From assembly GCF_050571805.1 (NCBI RefSeq), contig NZ_CP192219.1: a stretch of DNA of 64,000 bases; one strand, written 5' to 3'. This DNA comes from Halodesulfovibrio aestuarii. Lineage in GTDB: Bacteria > Desulfobacterota > Desulfovibrionia > Desulfovibrionales > Desulfovibrionaceae. How positions within the stretch are numbered: the stretch's first letter is position 1; every line of letters begins with the position of its first letter. The translations under genes were made by a program, and so were the position numbers. Under the pieces are notes generated by a model. It was not told the origin of the DNA, did not search any database, and was given only the letters and a program-made list of their open reading frames with translations. Of this stretch, positions 59,399 to 64,000 are shown in pieces.

Positions 59399-60610
59399 AT
59401 GTATAAATTTGTACGTATATTGACACTAGGTATTCTTCTTTCAATGCTGGCTGGCAAAGCTGCTTTTGCTGCAGAATTTGTTTGTCTGGATGTTACTGAA
59501 AAGAAATGGACAAAGGAAGAGCAACGCAACATAGACCTTTTTTGGAATGACACTCTTACCTACCTTGAAGCCTATGTAAAAGCTCTTGAAACTCCCACCG
59601 GACTATGCCTTGATTCTGCGGAAGCGGTAGTCAGTTCTTATAATTCTGAGACAGGTAAGCCCGAAAAAGAATGTATTACCAAGAAACGTGATGTTGAATT
59701 GATGATCAAGCACGTCAAAGCAGTTCTTGCCAATCCGGAAAAGGCTAAGCGCTGCTTCGATCCACAGTTAAGCAATTCCAATGGTTGGACTAAGCTTTAC
59801 ACTCCTAGCAGGGAACTTCAGAACTATTCCCCGGTCTCTAAGTGGTTGAACCGTCCAATTGCTGTTGATTACTTCGAAAAGGTAAAAGATCCTGAAATCA
59901 AAAAGGCTGGCATTAAACTCAACAAAAACTTCGTTGCGATTGCCGCTAAAACAGACAGCTCTGACCATTTTGGCCGAGATATCACTATTAAGGGCTTGCC
60001 TCACCTTTGGTCTTCTGTCGGCTGGATTCCTTTTTATGCTGAAAGCAAAAAGGCATGGAACAAAGATATTCGTGGTGGTTACCTCTATGCCGAAGTGATG
60101 GGGCCATGGGGTAATTTGCGTATCGATACCATTGACGGGGAAACAGTCGGGGCAGAAATCGGCATGACAGCACAGCTGAATAATTCATCTTACCCTGTGC
60201 ATTTTCATCATCCTCAAGAAATCTACATGACTTTGACCACTCCTGCACACCCGCGCCAGAACCAGTTCATGCTAATGGATTGGGATAGTGAGCAGTTTGA
60301 AGCTGCCCGCACTGAAGACGGTTTTGACGTAGAGGTTAAAGGCGAAGGCAAATGGAAAGACTGGTACATGAGCGCAGATCAAAAAGACAACTGGCTTATC
60401 TACCTTGAACGTAATGCGCTTCATGCATTTTATGCTGGAGATGAAAAGAATACAGACTTAGAAAATAGCGGTTGGGTAAGTGTCTGGGCCCGCACAACCG
60501 CGCGTGACAATAATCAGACTACTCAGATATCTGTCCCAGCGGACAAGAATACAAAAAGAATTTTGCCTGATACACATGTTCACGCTCATACCAAGCGCTG
60601 GAAACCATAA
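59399..60610 (+). CDS. dddY: Periplasmic DMSP lyase DddY
   Basis: A 403-residue protein with a signal peptide ending GKAAFA. The cupin metal site VHFHHPQEIY gives His268, His270, Glu274 and catalytic Tyr276, with a further His342 in NALHAFY. From memory, the DddY enzyme has His263, His265, Glu269, Tyr271 and His338 with the same spacing, and a similar length (about 400). DddY cleaves DMSP to DMS and acrylate in the periplasm. The neighbouring reductase operon would use the acrylate. Ribosome binding site AAGGATAGAAAG. Confidence 0.9.
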   Translation: MYKFVRILTLGILLSMLAGKAAFAAEFVCLDVTEKKWTKEEQRNIDLFWNDTLTYLEAYVKALETPTGLCLDSAEAVVSSYNSETGKPEKECITKKRDVELMIKHVKAVLANPEKAKRCFDPQLSNSNGWTKLYTPSRELQNYSPVSKWLNRPIAVDYFEKVKDPEIKKAGIKLNKNFVAIAAKTDSSDHFGRDITIKGLPHLWSSVGWIPFYAESKKAWNKDIRGGYLYAEVMGPWGNLRIDTIDGETVGAEIGMTAQLNNSSYPVHFHHPQEIYMTLTTPAHPRQNQFMLMDWDSEQFEAARTEDGFDVEVKGEGKWKDWYMSADQKDNWLIYLERNALHAFYAGDEKNTDLENSGWVSVWARTTARDNNQTTQISVPADKNTKRILPDTHVHAHTKRWKP

Positions 60611-60623
60611 AACAGCAGCCCTC

Positions 60624-60697
60624 GGACAGGGCCCCTCTTGCCTGTCCTCCTTGTAAAAGAAAGGGGCTGGGTTGCAAGATTCAACCCCTTTCTTTTT
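60624..60697 (+). repeat. Double-hairpin element, copy 3
   Basis: GGACAGG with CCTGTCC, then AAAGGGGCTGG with CAACCCCTTT followed by a T run. Clearly homologous to copy 1 along its whole length, so dddY is flanked by a duplicated element. Confidence 0.7.
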
Positions 60698-60728
60698 ATA
60701 TATTTCACAGTCCCACCTGCTGAGCCTC

Positions 60729-60868
60729 AATTGTCTGGCAAGAGATCATTTTTTCCACAGAAATCCCCAGCCCCCCCCTTGATTCATGAGGCCTACCTTC
60801 ATTCGGTTCAATTTCAAAACTACCGAGTTTTGTACGCAAATTTGCGAACAGTCTGCGGATGATCCTAC
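60729..60868 (+). repeat. Diverged direct repeat, right copy (flanks the respiration island)
   Basis: Partner of 51692-51835. Shares ATTGTCTG, GAGATCATTTTTTCC, CTTGATTCATG and a GTAC-CA-ATTTGCG-ACAG tail. It lies next to an IS3 fragment as the left copy does. Confidence 0.55.
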
Positions 60869-60889
60869 AACAAAAATGTGGACACAAAG

Positions 60890-61040
60890 TTAAGCCACAG
60901 GGTCATACTGTTTATTGCGATATTCAAAAGTGGCAGGGGAAAGCCAGTCATTGCTCGAATGTCGCCGTCTTCGATTGAGTACACCTTGATATCGTTAAAT
61001 AGAGCCAATTCGGCTTCATGCTTGATTTTAAATTTCCTGT
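60890..61040 (-). pseudogene. IS3-family transposase remnant (C-terminal end of OrfB)
   Basis: On the minus strand, KIKHEAELALFNDIKV then, after a frame change, NRRRRHSSNDWLSPATFEYR and NKQYDPVA with a stop at 60890-60892. This is the conserved end of IS3-type OrfB (the RRHS and LSPATFE region). The DDE core is missing. Confidence 0.8.
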
Positions 61041-61089
61041 GAGAAATCAGTTGATTTGGGGTTGTGTGAAATTTGAATATAACAATATC

Positions 61090-61124
61090 AAAAAGCCCTT
61101 CAGAAAATAACTGAAGGGCTTTTT
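61090..61124. terminator. Terminator of the type I secretion operon
   Basis: AAAAAGCCCTTCAG and CTGAAGGGCTTTTT form a perfect 14-bp stem around AAAATAA, just downstream of the HlyD-like gene on the minus strand. Confidence 0.85.
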
Positions 61125-61139
61125 ATATAATCTAAAGGG

Positions 61140-62471
61140 TTACTGAACGCTTAATCCCTCATCCAGATATTTTATAAGAGGGTAAATAAAGAACTCAATA
61201 AGCCGTCTTGTACCGACGTTGATTTCAGCAAGTACTGTCATACCAGAGCTCATAGGTACCATCTCGCCTTCAACCTTCAGACGAGGGTCATTAACTGATA
61301 TATATACTTTGTAAATCTCGCCAAGCTTTTCATCTTTAATACTGTCTTTGGAAATCTGACTTACAGTTCCCTCAAGAGTACCATACCGTTGGTACGTAAA
61401 GGCATTAACTTTGACAGTAACGGGCATATCCTTTTCGATGAAACCAACATCTTTGTTCAGCACCTTAGTTTCTACAATCAAAGGACTATTCTTAGGAACA
61501 ATAGACATTAATTTTTCTGCCGGAGTAACTACGCCGCCTTCTGTTGTAATAAATACTTCGTTAATAGCGCCTGTAACAGGAGAAACAATATTCTGTTTTT
61601 TGTTGGAAAAAGAAATCCGATCTAAACGAGCTTTTGTTGAAGCAAGTTTCATGGAGGACTCTGCAAGTTCCTCACTTAATTTGTTAATAAAATCATACTG
61701 CAATGCTTCCTTTTGGTGCTGCAATAGCTCGAGATTTGTTGTGACTTCTTTTATTTTTGCGCTGACGTTGTTCGACGCAATTTTATTCTGCAAAATTTTC
61801 CGCAGCAGATCGTTGTACTCATTGCGAGGGATAATATCTACTATCGGGTCAAGACGAAGCTTTTGTTCTTCGTAGGTAACCAACAAATCCTTATACCCTT
61901 CTTTTTCTAAAGCGAACGATTTAAGCTGCTGCTTTGACTTCTGCAATTCATCATTTTTTGCTGCAATCTGTTTCTGATGTCCATTGCGCAATGAAGTGTA
62001 TATGTCGCGCTGAACCTGAACAGATTCTTTTCCGAAGACTTCTTCATCAGGAACAAAAGGACTGCCAGAAACAAGAGACTCAAGACGCATAATAGTTATC
62101 TCATATGTCTTAAGCTCTTCCCGTAAAGATTCTATTGCCGGGTCGGTTGCGGAAGGGTCGATCTCAACGAGCAATTGCCCCTTCGTAACCTCATCACCAC
62201 GGTCGCAAAGTATTTTACGGATAACTCCTGTCTCCAGCGGTTGCACAATTTTAACCTTTCCAGAAGGAACAAACTTGCCTTGTCCGGAAACAACAATTTC
62301 CGTTTCGCCGAATGTAAGCCAGATAATGCTCACAAAGATAATTGTGATGATAACCCAGAGAACCAATGATCCCAGTGGATTGGGTGGTGTCTCTTCTATT
62401 TCAGTTAGGATTGGCTTGAAATAATGGCTGTCATCTCGTGACAAAAATTTTAAGATTCTCAATCTATGCAC
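61140..62471 (-). CDS. HlyD-family type I secretion periplasmic adaptor
   Basis: A 443-residue membrane fusion protein. One N-terminal membrane span (LGSLVLWVIITIIFVSIIWL), lipoyl-like halves (IVVSGQGKFVPSGKVKIVQP and VVTPAEKLMSIVPKNSPLIV), a long coiled-coil between them, and the C-terminal beta-barrel typical of HlyD/PrtE/LapC. It links the inner-membrane exporter to a TolC-type channel. It overlaps the exporter gene by 13 bases. No TolC gene or substrate is in the window. Confidence 0.9.
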   Translation of the reverse strand: MHRLRILKFLSRDDSHYFKPILTEIEETPPNPLGSLVLWVIITIIFVSIIWLTFGETEIVVSGQGKFVPSGKVKIVQPLETGVIRKILCDRGDEVTKGQLLVEIDPSATDPAIESLREELKTYEITIMRLESLVSGSPFVPDEEVFGKESVQVQRDIYTSLRNGHQKQIAAKNDELQKSKQQLKSFALEKEGYKDLLVTYEEQKLRLDPIVDIIPRNEYNDLLRKILQNKIASNNVSAKIKEVTTNLELLQHQKEALQYDFINKLSEELAESSMKLASTKARLDRISFSNKKQNIVSPVTGAINEVFITTEGGVVTPAEKLMSIVPKNSPLIVETKVLNKDVGFIEKDMPVTVKVNAFTYQRYGTLEGTVSQISKDSIKDEKLGEIYKVYISVNDPRLKVEGEMVPMSSGMTVLAEINVGTRRLIEFFIYPLIKYLDEGLSVQ

Positions 62472-64000
62472 TCCTGCAATGTATATAACTTCTTGTAATA
62501 GCCATTTGGAATGCGCATAAGCTCATCATGAGTGCCTGCCTCAACCAATTCCCCATTATCCATGGCTAAAATGACAGTACATTTTTTTACGATAGAAATT
62601 TTGTGAGCAATGATGAACATTGTTCTACCCTTGGCAATGTGATGCAGGTTTCTGCGAATAATAAGCTCTGACTCAACATCAAGTGCAGAAGTAGCTTCAT
62701 CGAAGATTAAAATACGAGGGTCGGTAATAAGCGCACGAGCGATTGCTATACGCTGACGCTGTCCGCCAGAAAGTCCTTCGCCTCGCTCTCCCACTTCGGA
62801 GTCATATCCTTTAGGCATTCGCGACACAAAGTCATGCACACCGGTAACCTTGGCTACATGGAGGACAAGATCCATGGAAGCATTAGGTGCCCCCATCACA
62901 ATATTTTCTTTAATAGTACCGCTGAAAAGATAGTTTTCCTGAAGTACTACACCGATATTACTTCGTAGCCATATTGGACTTACATGGTTAATATCAACAT
63001 CATCAATACGCACACTGCCGGAAGAAGGCATGTACAACCGCTGTATCAGCTTTGATACAGTACTCTTACCACTTCCGCTTCTACCAACAATGCCGACACA
63101 TGACCCCGCAGGTATTTTAACATTAATTCCATTAAGAACCATCGGGGCATCCGGAGCATATTTGAACTGAACGTTATCGAAAACTACATGACCTTCCAGC
63201 TTATTCAGTACGATCGCGTTTTCACTCTGGATTTCAGATGGGTGATTCAAAATGTCAGACAATTTCTCGACAGAAAGAAGCGTTTGCTGAAGTTCGTTCC
63301 AAACACCAATTAATCTCAATACCGGTCCAGCGAACTGTCCGGAAAGCATGTTAAATGCAATGAGCTGCCCAATAGTAAGCTCATTGTCCAGTACTAACCG
63401 AACTCCTAAATAGAGAATCGAAATCGTCATTAATTTCTGCAGAAAACCGGCAGTCCCCCTTGTAATGTTACTCATATTGGTCATTTTAAAGTTAGAATGA
63501 ACATAATGACCAAGGTGATCTTCCCATTTCCGCTGAATGCTTCCTTCTATCGCCAACGATTTAACCGTTTGGATGCCGGTTACCGACTCTACAAGGTATG
63601 AGTTGGATTTAGCACCCATTTCAAATTTAGTATTTAACCGTCTTCGAAGCTCAGGGGTAATGCAGAGATAAAGGAGGCCGATGGCCGCAACAAAACCCAA
63701 AACAATGAACGTCAATTGCATGCTGTACATAAGCATGACTACGACAAAAACTACTGAGAAAACGAGATCAATAATGACAGATACTGTTTTGTTGGTAACA
63801 AAATTACGAATATTCTCCAGTTCGCGAACACGTGCAATTGTGTCCCCTACCCGTCTGGATTCAAAGTAAGGACAGGGCAATGACAGCAGATGGCGGAATA
63901 GTTGTGCGCCAAGTTTGGCATCCATCTTGTTTGCTGTATGAGTAAAAAGATAGTTTCGTGCAAGGTTTAACACGTACTCAAACACTGCGATTACAATAAA
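62459..64000 (-). CDS. Type I secretion ABC exporter, HlyB/LapB-like (N-terminal part beyond the window)
   Basis: The frame is open to the window edge, so the N-terminal part, including any peptidase C39-like domain, is missing. Visible: the membrane domain (LLSLPCPYFESRRVGDTIAR onward), Walker A VGRSGSGKST, signature LSGGQRQRIAIARAL, Walker B ILIFDEATSALD, and the H-loop IIAHK. Together with the HlyD-like protein it exports a large protein, typically an RTX adhesin, in one step. Confidence 0.9.
   Translation of the reverse strand, partial: FIVIAVFEYVLNLARNYLFTHTANKMDAKLGAQLFRHLLSLPCPYFESRRVGDTIARVRELENIRNFVTNKTVSVIIDLVFSVVFVVVMLMYSMQLTFIVLGFVAAIGLLYLCITPELRRRLNTKFEMGAKSNSYLVESVTGIQTVKSLAIEGSIQRKWEDHLGHYVHSNFKMTNMSNITRGTAGFLQKLMTISILYLGVRLVLDNELTIGQLIAFNMLSGQFAGPVLRLIGVWNELQQTLLSVEKLSDILNHPSEIQSENAIVLNKLEGHVVFDNVQFKYAPDAPMVLNGINVKIPAGSCVGIVGRSGSGKSTVSKLIQRLYMPSSGSVRIDDVDINHVSPIWLRSNIGVVLQENYLFSGTIKENIVMGAPNASMDLVLHVAKVTGVHDFVSRMPKGYDSEVGERGEGLSGGQRQRIAIARALITDPRILIFDEATSALDVESELIIRRNLHHIAKGRTMFIIAHKISIVKKCTVILAMDNGELVEAGTHDELMRIPNGYYKKLYTLQECID

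Overview
The window looks like a marine sulfate-reducing deltaproteobacterium of the Desulfovibrio/Halodesulfovibrio type. This is an inference from gene content: Desulfovibrio-style mosaic prophages, periplasmic multihaem cytochromes, a Tat-exported flavoprotein reductase and a DddY-type DMSP lyase. Acrylate respiration fed by DMSP is known from Desulfovibrio acrylicus.

Three blocks can be separated. (1) Positions 1-43897 are two prophages in tandem in the 3' half of a tRNA-Leu(CAA) gene. Only the right end of prophage A (1-2843) is visible: Cro/CII-like genes, excisionase and integrase. A 59-bp att repeat (2844-2902) separates it from the complete prophage B (about 41.0 kb), which ends at an identical repeat (43839-43897). 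Prophage B reads: SF3 helicase, iteron-like region, CHC2/TOPRIM primase, lambda-like terminase, cargo (TPR membrane protein, BRO-type antirepressor, small genes), portal, a prohead protease/major capsid fusion, lysis genes, a P2-like contractile tail (sheath, tube, E/E' frameshift, tape measure, X, D, V, U, W, J, I, fibre), a second cargo block (PLA2-like protein, McrB_N-like/HNH nuclease, zinc metallopeptidase, several membrane or lipoproteins), CI repressor with two operators, early regulators, excisionase and integrase. The last 1.2 kb before the excisionase is nearly identical in A and B, while the xis/int genes are clearly different.

(2) Positions 43.9-51.7 kb form an accessory region beside the tRNA: a Gabija-like pair (OLD nuclease plus UvrD helicase), a Fic protein, a YagK/YfjJ-type replication protein, a truncated glycine-zipper gene and a decayed IS3-family transposase.

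(3) Positions 51.7-60.9 kb look like a self-contained anaerobic respiration island: an Old Yellow Enzyme family reductase, a PAS/sigma-54 activator with an in-frame TGA before its Fis-type DNA-binding end, then a sigma-54 promoter driving a thioredoxin-fold protein, a Tat-exported fumarate-reductase-like flavoprotein, a tetrahaem cytochrome c and a seven-haem cytochrome fused to a cytochrome b membrane domain, followed by dddY. The simplest reading is DMSP cleavage to DMS and acrylate in the periplasm, then reduction of acrylate to propionate with electrons from menaquinol. The island is bracketed by a diverged direct repeat and IS3 remnants, and dddY is itself bracketed by duplicated double-hairpin elements. 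The window ends in a type I secretion operon (HlyD-like adaptor and HlyB-like ABC exporter, the latter cut by the window edge).
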